DNA from: Cohaesibacter sp. ES.047
GTDB lineage: Bacteria > Pseudomonadota > Alphaproteobacteria > Rhizobiales > Cohaesibacteraceae
DNA length: 64,000 nucleotides
Assembly (NCBI RefSeq): GCF_900215505.1
Contig: NZ_LT907844.1
Span: 1,460,501 to 1,524,500, forward strand
Direction: 5' to 3'
The notes under the pieces are model-generated. The model had not been told where the DNA came from. It made no database searches and was given only the letters and a program-made list of their open reading frames with translations. Position numbers and translations under genes: made by a program. Below are positions 17,112 through 26,473 of this stretch, piece by piece; the stretch's first letter is position 1, and every line of letters begins with the position of its first letter.

Positions 17112-17789
17112 TTATTCGGTTTCCGTCTGGACGGCTGCAGCGACAGACTTGATCTGGGACGTGGGAATAAGTTGGCCTCCGACCAAAAGCATGGGCTCGT
17201 TCGATGAAATATCGACATTCTCCACAACGCCTGTGGTGTCTGTTTCGATGGCGATGGGGTCCTCGTTGGTATCGGTGGCATCGATTTTGATGCTGTAGGT
17301 GCCCCTCGACATCCGGTTGCCGGCGTTGTCGGTACCATCCCACCGGAAGGCCTGATTGCCCTGACTGATGGGCACCTCTGTCTGGCTGTATATGGTCTGA
17401 CCATTCTCGTTGGTGATGGTGATGTCCGCGGTGCCCTCGCTCTCGGCATCGAATGCGAAGCTGGCTGAGCCGTATTCACCCAGAACGGCCCTCGAGCCAT
17501 CGATCGTTACCGTCGTGCCAACGAAGTTGAGGACGCCCAGAGCGTTGGACGACGTCATCATGTTGGCGAGGTTCTCCAACTGCTCGTTGGATCGGATCTG
17601 TTGCTCGACACCAGAGAATTGGACCAGCTGTTCCGTGAACTGGTTGGAATCCATGGGGTCCATCGGATCCTGATGCTGCAATTGCGTTGTCAGGATCGTC
17701 AAGAAGGTCTCGTAATTCTGGACCAGCGTGTCCGCATCCTTGGACGCGCTTCCGCTGGTTTGGGGAATGATCGAGCCAATGCTTGTCAT
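17112..17789 (-). CDS. flgD: Flagellar hook capping protein FlgD
   Basis: 225 residues. The N-terminal export region contains ETFLTILTTQLQHQDPMDPMD and NQFTEQLVQFSGVEQQ, the hallmark of FlgD. A FlgD-type Ig/tudor domain follows, with QAFRWDGTDNAGNRMSRGTY. FlgD caps the growing hook and is itself exported, so it lacks a Sec signal. It lies 23 bases downstream of fliK, and hook-length control and capping are therefore coexpressed. Confidence 0.95.
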   Translation of the reverse strand: MTSIGSIIPQTSGSASKDADTLVQNYETFLTILTTQLQHQDPMDPMDSNQFTEQLVQFSGVEQQIRSNEQLENLANMMTSSNALGVLNFVGTTVTIDGSRAVLGEYGSASFAFDAESEGTADITITNENGQTIYSQTEVPISQGNQAFRWDGTDNAGNRMSRGTYSIKIDATDTNEDPIAIETDTTGVVENVDISSNEPMLLVGGQLIPTSQIKSVAAAVQTETE

Positions 17790-17812
17790 GATTGATGTCT
17801 CCTAGGCGGCAA

Positions 17813-20149
17813 TCAAATCACCAGATTGACGCCATTCGACGCCATGTAGGTGCCGGAGTAATTTGGCTCCACAATGGAGGGTGGGGGCAATGACTCGTCC
17901 TCTGTCTGCCGTTTGCCGGCAAAGCCATCCTGTTCAAACTGTTGCTGCTGGTTCTGCTCGCCAGCCATTTGCTGCTGTCGTCCCTGCTGGTTCATCAGGG
18001 AGTATTCGACGCCCTGTTTGTCCAGATTGATGCCGCTCTGTTGCAGGCTGCGCTCAAGGAAGCGCTGATCCCGCATCAGGAAGTCCATGGTTTCTGACTT
18101 CTCGACAAACAGATGCGCACGGGCCTGACCGTCAGAGCCGATGGTCAGGCGCACATCGACCTTGCCAAGGTCCGCAGGGTCAAGACGGATCTCGAAGCGG
18201 GTTTCGCCCTTGTTGGCGAACTTGGAGATCTGCGCGGCAAGGGCCTGAGCATTCGCCATGGCAGCCTGTTGTGGCATCTGTCCGGGGCGACCCAAATGTT
18301 CCATGCCGGTCAGGCGTACGGTGCTGGCATCACCCTGGGTGGCTGCTGCCGTATCAAACCGCAAGGTCGGGTCTGTTTGCATCCCTTGATCCTTCAGGCC
18401 GTTTGCGCCATCAAGCTTGGCCATCAGTTGCGAGAAGGCTTCGCCCTTGGGTGCCTGCTTTCCAGCTTCCTTGGGGGCTTCTGTTGATCCCTCTGGAGAT
18501 CGTGCGGAGCGGGACCTGTCGGCGTCATTCACTCCGTCATTGGCGGATGGCTGACTATCCGACGGGCGGGCGCTGGGCTTTGGATCCGCGTCCGTGCTGG
18601 CCGTTTGAGGCTGCTGGGTTGGCCCATCAGTTGATTTGCCTGCCTGTTTCGGTGCGGGCTGGTCCGGGCGAGCGGCTTTGACCTCCTCTTTGCCCGTTTG
18701 CTGTCCTTGTGCATCCGCGTCAGTGCTGGTGTCCGCATTCACGGTCTTGGCTTCAGGGGGCGTTTCGGTGCCTGTCGCAGGTGTGGTCACTTGAGCGTTC
18801 GGCTTCTTGTCCTTGGTTGCGACCTGTTCTGCGCGGGTGTTCGAGACCTGTGCCTCAGTGGTTAGGGTTTTTGCATCTTGCGGTGCACTTTGCTCGGCAG
18901 CCGCCTTTGTTGCGATCACGTCACCTTGCTGCCCAGTCGCTTGAGGCGCGGATTGCTGCTGTTCGGGGAGCGTCAGGGCGACCGGGTCGCGCTTCTTTGG
19001 TGCATCCGTCTGGTTCGCGCTGTCCGTCTCTTTCGTTACCGTCTTGTCGGAGACCTGCGTGTTGCCATCGCCTGACTGGCCGTCAGATGGTGCTGAGGCC
19101 GCGGTTTGCTGACCGACCACGGCGCCATCATCTACATGGACAGTCTCGGTCGCCCCTTTGTTCGCGGCGGCTGTGTCGGAAGCGGTTGCGGTGGCAGCCT
19201 TGTCAGTCTGGTCAGGCTGTGAGGTGACTGGAGCAGGGCGGGAGCCGGTGTTGGCCTCGTCAACATGATCGGCGTCTGACGCCTTTCCAGTCGAGCCAGT
19301 CGCTCCTGTCGGATCAAGAGGCGTGACGGGCGGTGTCGCAGCCGCCTTTGTCGTCGCGTCCTCATGTGTCTGTGGATTGGTCTGGGTGTTGGTCACAGCC
19401 GGTGCATTCGAACCCGTGGCGGCCTCTTGTGCCTGCTTCGCGGCAGAGCTTTCGCCATCGGCGGTCGGTATGTCAGGTGTCGCAGGGGCGGTCGGGGTCA
19501 GAGGTGCGGTCTCGCTGCCTGCCTGACCATTGGCAGGGCCGTCGGGTGCCGCGCCTGTCCCGGGCTGTCCGGGCGTGGTGTTCGCCGGGCTCTCAGCCAT
19601 ATCGCCGGCAACATCAGTCATGTCAGGAGAGGTCGCGGGCGGACCATTCGTGGTTTTGCCGGCCAGTTCCCCTTCGCTGCTTTCATCGGGCATGTTCGTT
19701 GCGGGCAACTCGGCAATGATATCGGTTGCTGCTTGCTGCGTGGCTGCCGCTTCGGCGTCTTCGGTCTTGGTATCGGGCGTCGCCTCATCGGCCTGCTGCT
19801 CGATCTGCAGGGTGATCTCCGAATGGGTCGAGGCGGACTGTGTCACGTCCTCTGCCTTGTCGGATGATGCTTTCGCAGATTGAGCCGAACGGGATTGATC
19901 TGTTGCCGCAGCTTTGGTGGTCTGGTCAACCTCATTGGACGTGCGCGAGGACGTGCGCGCGCCGGTGTCGGCCGCACGTGCATCCTGTTCCGTCCGGTTG
20001 TCTCTGGACGAAGCCGCTTTGGTCTGTTCCTTCAGATGCTGATCAAAGCTCGTGCCCGAACGATCGCTGCGCGTCTGCCCCTTGCTGTTCGCCACAGACG
20101 AGCGCGCACTGGCCATCACATCGGTCATTCCTGTATACTGAACTACCAT
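17813..20149 (-). CDS. fliK: Flagellar hook-length control protein FliK
   Basis: About 778 residues from the ATG at 20149, chosen for GAGG five bases upstream; an earlier ATG at 20173 and a later one at 20128 are possible. Roughly the first 620 residues are low-complexity Ala/Thr/Gln/Asp/Pro sequence. The C-terminal Flg_hook domain follows, with FEIRLDPADLGKVDVRLTI and a Gln-rich coda. FliK is the exported molecular ruler that switches substrate specificity; longer proteins generally give longer hooks, and this one is about twice the enteric length. It is the first gene of fliK-flgD and is preceded by a sigma-54-like promoter. Confidence 0.9.
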   Translation of the reverse strand: MVVQYTGMTDVMASARSSVANSKGQTRSDRSGTSFDQHLKEQTKAASSRDNRTEQDARAADTGARTSSRTSNEVDQTTKAAATDQSRSAQSAKASSDKAEDVTQSASTHSEITLQIEQQADEATPDTKTEDAEAAATQQAATDIIAELPATNMPDESSEGELAGKTTNGPPATSPDMTDVAGDMAESPANTTPGQPGTGAAPDGPANGQAGSETAPLTPTAPATPDIPTADGESSAAKQAQEAATGSNAPAVTNTQTNPQTHEDATTKAAATPPVTPLDPTGATGSTGKASDADHVDEANTGSRPAPVTSQPDQTDKAATATASDTAAANKGATETVHVDDGAVVGQQTAASAPSDGQSGDGNTQVSDKTVTKETDSANQTDAPKKRDPVALTLPEQQQSAPQATGQQGDVIATKAAAEQSAPQDAKTLTTEAQVSNTRAEQVATKDKKPNAQVTTPATGTETPPEAKTVNADTSTDADAQGQQTGKEEVKAARPDQPAPKQAGKSTDGPTQQPQTASTDADPKPSARPSDSQPSANDGVNDADRSRSARSPEGSTEAPKEAGKQAPKGEAFSQLMAKLDGANGLKDQGMQTDPTLRFDTAAATQGDASTVRLTGMEHLGRPGQMPQQAAMANAQALAAQISKFANKGETRFEIRLDPADLGKVDVRLTIGSDGQARAHLFVEKSETMDFLMRDQRFLERSLQQSGINLDKQGVEYSLMNQQGRQQQMAGEQNQQQQFEQDGFAGKRQTEDESLPPPSIVEPNYSGTYMASNGVNLVI

Positions 20150-20182
20150 TCCCACCTCACAACACACTGTCATGCGTGTTAA

Positions 20183-20198
20183 TTCAAGAAACGTGCCA
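20183..20198 (-). promoter_or_regulatory. Sigma-54-like promoter before fliK
   Basis: On the minus strand TGGCACG-TTTC-TTGAA matches the -24/-12 consensus TGGCACG-N4-TTGCW except for the last C, here A. Transcription would start about 24 bases upstream of the fliK ATG at 20149. FlbD, encoded in the adjacent operon, is the natural activator. The lost GC at -12 may weaken the promoter. Confidence 0.6.
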
Positions 20199-20447
20199 GT
20201 GTTGTGTGATCAATAAAACTCTTTTGTTTCAATATATTGCTGAATTGCGAGCTGCGACCGTATCTGCCTGTCGGGTCAAGAATTGCCGCATGAGGGGAAA
20301 ATTATGCCGGGTTGGGACCGGCAATTTTCTGATTTGGGCTTTCAAACTGGAGCAAAATCGCTATATAAGGCTCATTCAAAAACCGGCAACATCATAAGCA
20401 GGACCAGAGCTCGTTGCCGAAGAACGTTCGAAGATTGGAATCGACAG

Positions 20448-21653
20448 ATGCTAAACAGTCTCGATTTGCCTGGTCGCCCAGAAGACACCCGTGTTGTTGT
20501 AGCCATGTCCGGCGGTGTGGATTCGTCGGTAACGGCGGCTTTGCTCAAACATCAGGGGTACGACGTCATCGGCGTGACCCTGCAACTCTATGATCATGGC
20601 AAGGCAATGCACCGGGCTGGTGCCTGTTGCGCCGGTCAGGATATCCAGGATGCGCGCCGTGTGGCCGAGCATCTCGATATTCCTCATTATGTGCTCGACT
20701 ACGAAAGCCGCTTCAAGGAAGCGGTGATCGACCGCTTTGCCGAGAGCTACCTATCCGGTGAGACGCCGGTGCCGTGCGTGACGTGTAACCAGACGGTCAA
20801 GTTCGAGGATTTGCTCGAAACGGCCAAGGAATTTGGTGCCGACTGCATGGCGACCGGCCATTATATCTCGTCCAAGATGGTCGGGAATCAGCGGGTATTG
20901 TTCCGTCCCTACGACGAGGATCGCGATCAGACCTATTTCCTGTTTGCTACCACGCAGGAGCAGATCGACTTTCTGCGCTTCCCGCTGGGCGGTATGCCCA
21001 AGCCGGAAGCCCGTGCTCTGGCGCGTGAGCTTGGCCTTAGCGTCGCTGACAAGCAGGACAGTCAGGATATCTGTTTCGTTCCAACGGGCAAATATACCGA
21101 TGTGATTGAGCGCCTGCATCCCGGTGCTGCCGAACCCGGCGACATCGTCCATATCGATGGTCGGATTTTGGGCGAGCACAAGGGGATCATCCATTATACG
21201 GTGGGCCAGAGACGGGGACTTGGCATCTCGTCAGGCGATCCGCTCTATGTGGTCAAACTCGATCCGGTGCGCCAGCAGGTGATTGTCGGGCCGCGCGATG
21301 CGCTCGTCACCCGGCGGCTGAAGCTCAGGGAGGTCAATTGGCTCGGGCCTCAGACCTTTGCGGAATTTCCCAAGAGCGGGCTTGAAATCTATGCCAAGGT
21401 ACGCTCAACGCGTCCACCCAAGGAAGCGCTGCTGTTTGCCATGCCGGATGGTGGCTTTGAAGTGGAGCTGATGGACGGCGAACAGGGTGTCGCGCCCGGT
21501 CAGGCCTGTGTCTTTTACAACGGTGTCGAGAAGGAATCCCAGCTTTGGGGCGGCGGCTGGATCGCGAGCACCAAGACGGATGTCGTTATCCCGGACGTGA
21601 TCCGCGTCAACGGGGATCAGGCGCTCAAGACGACTATAGTCGGTGCCAAGTAA
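20448..21653 (+). CDS. mnmA: tRNA-specific 2-thiouridylase MnmA
   Basis: 401 residues from the ATG at 20448; an in-frame extension to 20283 lacks family sequence. The PP-loop [18 protein letters not shown] lies near residue 20. The catalytic Cys pair is in PVPCVTCNQ and later in [10 protein letters not shown], and GHYISS and [12 protein letters not shown] complete the family signature. MnmA thiolates U34 of tRNA-Glu, -Gln and -Lys using sulphur from the IscS relay. It is a single housekeeping gene divergent from fliK, with a strong terminator. An AAAATT-TGCCGG hairpin sits in the leader at about 20298-20331. Confidence 0.96.
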   Translation: MLNSLDLPGRPEDTRVVVAMSGGVDSSVTAALLKHQGYDVIGVTLQLYDHGKAMHRAGACCAGQDIQDARRVAEHLDIPHYVLDYESRFKEAVIDRFAESYLSGETPVPCVTCNQTVKFEDLLETAKEFGADCMATGHYISSKMVGNQRVLFRPYDEDRDQTYFLFATTQEQIDFLRFPLGGMPKPEARALARELGLSVADKQDSQDICFVPTGKYTDVIERLHPGAAEPGDIVHIDGRILGEHKGIIHYTVGQRRGLGISSGDPLYVVKLDPVRQQVIVGPRDALVTRRLKLREVNWLGPQTFAEFPKSGLEIYAKVRSTRPPKEALLFAMPDGGFEVELMDGEQGVAPGQACVFYNGVEKESQLWGGGWIASTKTDVVIPDVIRVNGDQALKTTIVGAK

Positions 21654-21679
21654 TCCGACTTTCCTGCCTTTGAAACAAA

Positions 21680-21707
21680 AAGCCGGCCTCTTGGGCCGGC
21701 TTTTTTG
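21680..21707 (+). terminator. Terminator after mnmA
   Basis: AGCCGGCC pairs with GGCCGGCT across a short loop, followed by a T run. It lies 27 bases after the mnmA stop. Confidence 0.85.
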
Positions 21708-21727
21708 TGTCGCTGAATCTGGGACGA

Positions 21728-22393
21728 TCAAGCTGACAGGGCCTTGTATTCTCTTGGAGCGCAATAGGCATCTGCGTCTTCGAGCTCCTTCACCCACATC
21801 TGCATGGGAGTATGGACTTTGTTGACTGATCTCTCCGCTGGGCCATTAAAACCGTAGCGCTTGGCCGGCAGGCTAATGAGCGTTTCTTTGAGCGGATAAT
21901 AGTGCTGCCCCATCCAGAATGCGCGTACATTATCTGTTTGATCCAGAATGCTCTGAGGTTTGACGGTGTCGGATTTGTCTGGAGAAAAGAAGGCAACGCG
22001 CTGGAAGCCGATTTCACACGCATGGGCTTCGATGGTCTCAATCAGCTTTTTCTCGACATTCTTATTGAGGTAGGCGGGCTCAAGGAGCAATTCCGCCAAA
22101 TAGAAATAGCTTTCTATCCTCTGTCCTATCTGCTTCAGGGGGGTGGCAAGAGCCATTTGCTCATGGATAAGTGGCTCTCCGCTCGCCATGGCGATGATGC
22201 GGCCCTCATGCAGTGCAACGACGACCACGGCCCCCAGATTCAGCGCGAAGCCTTCCAGATTGAGCGCCTTTCCGGTCAGTTTTGATGCTTCGAAACTTGG
22301 TGATGTGCGCCTGATGGACTGGCGAAGCTGTGCGTATCTTTCTAGATACTCGCCAATGCTGACGCCGCACAGAATCTTCAGTTCGATTTCCAT
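21728..22393 (-). CDS. Possible GNAT-fold acyltransferase-like protein
   Basis: 221 residues. I do not recognise a named family. The centre alternates beta strands (AVVVVALHEGRIIAMASGEPL and YFYLAELLLEP) with a helix and the segment GFQRVAFFSPDK, which recalls GNAT N-acetyltransferases; a clear acetyl-CoA loop (Q/RxxGxG/A) is not visible. The last 60 residues, with FWMGQHYYPLKETL, are distinctive. It could bind acyl-CoA or be a fold relative without activity. It stands alone, 151 bases from the HerA-like gene. Confidence 0.4.
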   Translation of the reverse strand: MEIELKILCGVSIGEYLERYAQLRQSIRRTSPSFEASKLTGKALNLEGFALNLGAVVVVALHEGRIIAMASGEPLIHEQMALATPLKQIGQRIESYFYLAELLLEPAYLNKNVEKKLIETIEAHACEIGFQRVAFFSPDKSDTVKPQSILDQTDNVRAFWMGQHYYPLKETLISLPAKRYGFNGPAERSVNKVHTPMQMWVKELEDADAYCAPREYKALSA

Positions 22394-22544
22394 TTCATGT
22401 CCCCCAAGGTTGCGCCCGTTGTGCCATCCATATGCTGGGAGGTCATGTTACAAATGTGCTGAGGAGAGTTTGTTCAGTGGCAATGTCCGGGTTGGTTAAC
22501 AAAAGATTGAGCAACTGCCTAAACTGTTACCAAAGCGCTTGCGC

Positions 22545-24029
22545 TTAGTCGGGACTTCCCGGCTCGGTCTGCACACCAAGATCCTTGAGTGTCACAATGC
22601 GGTTGCCGCGAAGGTCATTGGCGCAGACCAGAAACCCGCGCTCTTCCATGTAGGTGAGAAGGAAACGGGCGCGGGACGGGGAGCGCGTGCCATAAGCAGT
22701 GGCGAGCTCGATGTTCGTCGGGCAGGCCTTCTTGCCAAGGGCTGCTTTTGCCAGCAGCAGATAGACCCCACGCATATCTTCGGGCAACTGATCGGCGATC
22801 AGCCCAGCCTGATTCCATTGTTGTTCGTCAAGCGCATCTTCCTTCTCGTCGACACCGGCACGGGCGACGGCCAGAAGCTGCCTGAATTCTTGCAGACCCG
22901 GGGTGATCTTCATTTTCTTTTCAATGCGGCAACGGACCTGAAAGTCCTGATAGAGCACGGAAACCGGTTGATAGGCGGCGTCCGGGTCATCGAGAAGATC
23001 GGCCAGAATCGTGTGCAGGATTTCCTCGCGCTCCTGAGCGCTCAGCCCGGGATCTAGATCCAGTGTCGGTTCCGTCTCGCCGCCAAACTGTTCATCAAGG
23101 CGGATGTTCGAAAGCTGTTTGAGCACATCTGCTGTGGTCTTGGGTGGCGGCATGATTGCCGGACGCGGTTCGTCATCGGTGCCGGGTTTGAAGAGAAGCT
23201 CGTCGAGATTTTCCCGGTTCATTTCCGGCAGGGGCATTAGCTTGGGGCTTGATGAGCGCGCCGATGTTTCAACCGGACCGATCTTCACCGTCTCCGAGCG
23301 GCGATAAAGCGCTGGGCCGAGGGCGACGAACTGGCCGCGATCAAGATTTCGAAAGGTTTCGGCTTGTCTGCGTTCAAGGCCGAGAAGGTCGGCCGCGCGG
23401 GCCATGTCGATGTCGAGGAAGGTTCGACCCATGAGGAAGTTCGAGGCTTCGGCGGCCACGTTTTTGGCGAGCTTGGCCAAGCGCTGGGTGGCGATGATAC
23501 CGGCAAGGCCGCGCTTACGGCCACGGCACATCAGGTTGGTCATGGCACCAAGGGACAGGCGGCGGGCTTCTTCGCTGACCTCACCACCGGCAGCAGGCGC
23601 AAAGAGCTGTGCTTCATCGACGATGACGAGGGCCGGATACCAATATTCGCGCTCGATATCGAACAGACTATTGAGAAAGGCGGCTGCCGCGCGCATCTGG
23701 CGGTCCGCATCCAACCCCTCAAGGTTGAGCACAGCGGAGACGCGATGCTGACGAACGCGAGCGGCAATCATGGCCAGATCGGCCTCGGTGCCGACGGCAT
23801 CAACCACGGCGTGACCAAACTTGTCCGCAAGCGTCACGAAATCCCCTTCGGGGTCGATGATGATCTGTTGCACCCACGGGGCGCTCTGCTCAAGCAGGCG
23901 GCGCAGCAGGTGGGACTTGCCCGAGCCGGAGTTGCCCTGAACCAGCAGGCGCGTTGCCAGCAATTCTTCCAGATCCATCTCGGCCGGTTGGCCCAGTTTC
24001 ATGGTCCCCAGATCAATGCTGACGGTCAT
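22545..24029 (-). CDS. HerA/DUF87-type ATPase
   Basis: 494 residues from the ATG at 24029; 45 further codons upstream have unlike composition. It is a P-loop ATPase of the HerA-FtsK class: Walker A GNSGSGKSHLL near residue 34, then IIIDPEGDFVTL, Walker B LVIVDEAQLFAP, and an arginine-rich segment CRGRKRGLAGIIATQRLA typical of HerA. The C-terminal 200 residues are an unassigned helical region, perhaps with a winged helix near SRARFLLTYMEERGF. HerA proteins pump DNA, often with the NurA nuclease; no nurA is adjacent, but an exonuclease-domain gene lies just upstream. A role in DNA metabolism is inferred. Confidence 0.7.
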   Translation of the reverse strand: MTVSIDLGTMKLGQPAEMDLEELLATRLLVQGNSGSGKSHLLRRLLEQSAPWVQQIIIDPEGDFVTLADKFGHAVVDAVGTEADLAMIAARVRQHRVSAVLNLEGLDADRQMRAAAAFLNSLFDIEREYWYPALVIVDEAQLFAPAAGGEVSEEARRLSLGAMTNLMCRGRKRGLAGIIATQRLAKLAKNVAAEASNFLMGRTFLDIDMARAADLLGLERRQAETFRNLDRGQFVALGPALYRRSETVKIGPVETSARSSSPKLMPLPEMNRENLDELLFKPGTDDEPRPAIMPPPKTTADVLKQLSNIRLDEQFGGETEPTLDLDPGLSAQEREEILHTILADLLDDPDAAYQPVSVLYQDFQVRCRIEKKMKITPGLQEFRQLLAVARAGVDEKEDALDEQQWNQAGLIADQLPEDMRGVYLLLAKAALGKKACPTNIELATAYGTRSPSRARFLLTYMEERGFLVCANDLRGNRIVTLKDLGVQTEPGSPD

Positions 24030-24264
24030 ATTGGCATACTGCTCGTTTGGCTGTTGGAATGCAGGCGTGCAAACTCTCAGATTCGGGGCGCGCGCGCAAG
24101 AAACGGGTGATGATGCGTGTAGCGGCCTTGAGGCGCGCCGTGTCGACATCAATGAGGAAGACATATCGTTCTACCCGCCAAAGTCAAGCCCAAGCACCTA
24201 TAGACCGAGCCTTTGAGATTGATTTGCGCAGGCTTTCGTGCGTCTCAGCCTTGGGCTTCTCGCC

Positions 24265-26412
24265 TCAGTATCGCGATTGCTGGCGGCGGATGGCGACGGC
24301 CTTCTGTTCGATTTCGATCGCCTGATAGAGGGTTCTGACGCCGGTGGCCTCTAGAAGATCGATGAGCTTGAGCAACAGGTCTGCAGTGGCAAGGGAATCA
24401 CCGAGCGCCGTATGACGCACATCTGGGGCGATTTCGATGCCGAACTGTTCGGCGAGCGCATCAAGGGTGAGGCTTGATGTCTGGCCCTGAACGTGAGCGG
24501 CGAGCAGCACGGTATCAAGCACCGGATTGTCAAACTGCACGCCGGCCTCTTCCTGCTTCATGCTCAGAAACTTCATGTCAAAGGCGGCATTGTGTGCCAC
24601 CAGCACGGCATCGCCGACGAAGCTGTGAAAGCGCGGCAACACCACTTCGACCGGGGGGGCATCGGCCACCATGGCATCGGCGATGTGGTGGATTTTGGTG
24701 GAGGCTGGCGGAATCGTGCGTCCGGGGTGTATGAGCTGGTCGAACCGCTCTCCCCTGATGATCCGGCCATTGACAATGCGCACGCCTGCAATCGAGATCA
24801 TCTCGTCGCCGCCGGACGGATCAAGACCGGTCGTTTCAGTGTCAAAGACCACGAAATCCAGCTCGCTGAGGGGCGTGTCTTCCAGATCGGCCAGATCCGT
24901 GCGTTCCATCAGATCGAAATCATAAAATTCCAAGCGCTCGGGGATCATCTGATCAGTGTTTGCCTCGCCTTCATCGTGGCGGTCGCGTGGGGGAGCCAGC
25001 GGCAGGCGCAGGCGGATTGGACCATTCGCGCTTCGGGTACACCAGAAATCGGTCTTGTGCCGGTTGAGCACGTCCCTGCCGGTGACGTCGCCGAGATCCG
25101 GATCCAGCGGATCGTCCAGCCAACTGTTGATGGTCGAGACGCTGAGAATGTCCCTCCCGTGCCAAAAGACATCAATATAGGTCTTGTTGTCTTTTGGCGT
25201 TGCTTCAAGCTGGAAAGCGCGGGACTCATGCCAAGCCGCGATCTTGCGCAGGATATGCTCGATCAGCTCGACGATGGTGACCGAGTCGCAATGGATCCAG
25301 ACCGGCTCGCCGATGAACTCGCAGGAAAGCTTCAGGGTTTCGGAGCTGTTACGGCGCAGGATGGAGTTGAAGAGGGACGCAGAGTAGACATCACTCATCG
25401 GCCAGGCGCTGGCCAGCATACCCTGTGCCTTGAGATCCAGCGTTTCGATGCTGTCAGACAGGGCCACCGTTTCCTTTGCCACCATCTGCTCAAGAGAGCG
25501 GCGCACGTCGGGCGACAGGTCATAGTTGCTGGCGAGCAACTCCGCTGTGGCGCGCAGGTTGGCCGCCGGGTGGCGCAGATCGAGAAGCGCACGCTGAAGC
25601 AGCCTGTCGCGTTCGACATTCTCGGCCAGTTGCCGCGTTACATCCTCGAACGTGACGGTGAACCCGCTCGGCGCGGTTTCATCCTGATTGAGCAACAGGG
25701 AAACCCGGCCCTGAAGGGTATGGCGACCGTCTGCGGTGGCGCAGATGACCATCTGGCTGAGGCCGTCGGGATGATGTCTGTGGCGTGCGGTCTCGAAGCG
25801 ATGGCTGAGCCGGTCGAGGGCATGGCGGAAGGGCGCAGCCGAGACCACCGAGAACAGCGAACGCCCGAGGCCCATTTCGCCAGAGACATGCAGGATTTGC
25901 AGGGCGCGGCGGTTGTAGAGCAGGATCCTGTTGTCGAGGTTGCAGATCAGCACCCCCTGATCCAGCTCTTGAAGCACGCTTTCAAGGCGCTGCTTCTGCC
26001 TGCTGGCGCTGGCGGTTGCTGCCGCCACTTGACTGTCGGTTTCCTCTCTTGCCTCGACAAGCGCGGCCGAGATTTCGCGAATGGCAGGATTGAGGAAGCC
26101 GAGATATTTGCCTGTTTCACCGGTCAGATGCTGGGGGGCTCCGGCGTGCACCAGCGAGCGCACATCCTTGACAATCAGGTCTATGGGCTGGGCGACGTTG
26201 ATGTCGAACTTTTGCCAGACCCAGAAGGACACAAAGGCGATGCCAAAACAGGCTAGGCCGCCAGAGAGCACCAGATGCGGCAGGGCATCAGACCCGATGC
26301 GCTGGAGCGCAAAATAGAGCGCGGCCATCAGGATGGCCGATGACGCCACGACGATCAGGGCAAAGAAGAGAAAAATGCGAACACGCAGGCTAAGGCGTTC
26401 CAGTCTGGTCAT
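24265..26412 (-). CDS. Membrane sensor (PAS, degenerate kinase) fused to DEDDh 3'-5' exonuclease
   Basis: 715 residues from the ATG at 26412; a GTG at 26460 is possible. Two transmembrane helices (about 11-34 and 45-66) precede a linker, a PAS-like domain (144-259), a kinase-like dimerisation helix (270-330) and an ATPase-like region (350-474). The C terminus (519-690) is a DnaQ-type exonuclease with all five DEDDh residues: FDTETTG, HNAAFD, and HTALGDS. The usual HDLRxP phosphoacceptor motif reads LDLRHP and no N box or DxGxG is seen, so kinase activity is doubtful. A lone receiver gene is 61 bases upstream. The likely role is membrane-sensed nucleic-acid trimming; this is inference. Confidence 0.75.
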   Translation of the reverse strand: MTRLERLSLRVRIFLFFALIVVASSAILMAALYFALQRIGSDALPHLVLSGGLACFGIAFVSFWVWQKFDINVAQPIDLIVKDVRSLVHAGAPQHLTGETGKYLGFLNPAIREISAALVEAREETDSQVAAATASASRQKQRLESVLQELDQGVLICNLDNRILLYNRRALQILHVSGEMGLGRSLFSVVSAAPFRHALDRLSHRFETARHRHHPDGLSQMVICATADGRHTLQGRVSLLLNQDETAPSGFTVTFEDVTRQLAENVERDRLLQRALLDLRHPAANLRATAELLASNYDLSPDVRRSLEQMVAKETVALSDSIETLDLKAQGMLASAWPMSDVYSASLFNSILRRNSSETLKLSCEFIGEPVWIHCDSVTIVELIEHILRKIAAWHESRAFQLEATPKDNKTYIDVFWHGRDILSVSTINSWLDDPLDPDLGDVTGRDVLNRHKTDFWCTRSANGPIRLRLPLAPPRDRHDEGEANTDQMIPERLEFYDFDLMERTDLADLEDTPLSELDFVVFDTETTGLDPSGGDEMISIAGVRIVNGRIIRGERFDQLIHPGRTIPPASTKIHHIADAMVADAPPVEVVLPRFHSFVGDAVLVAHNAAFDMKFLSMKQEEAGVQFDNPVLDTVLLAAHVQGQTSSLTLDALAEQFGIEIAPDVRHTALGDSLATADLLLKLIDLLEATGVRTLYQAIEIEQKAVAIRRQQSRY

Positions 26413-26473
26413 GGCATGGTATTCGGTGTTGGTCGAGAGAAGCGGTCGGTCTGCAAACACCGGCGATCAGAGG

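Noticed and set aside
20283-20447. N-terminal extension of mnmA by 55 codons
   Set aside because: The extension has no similarity pattern to MnmA and includes promoter-like and hairpin sequence; the ATG at 20448 gives the normal length.
24493-26256. A 587-codon plus-strand open frame
   Set aside because: It is the antisense of the sensor-exonuclease gene and shows no domain.
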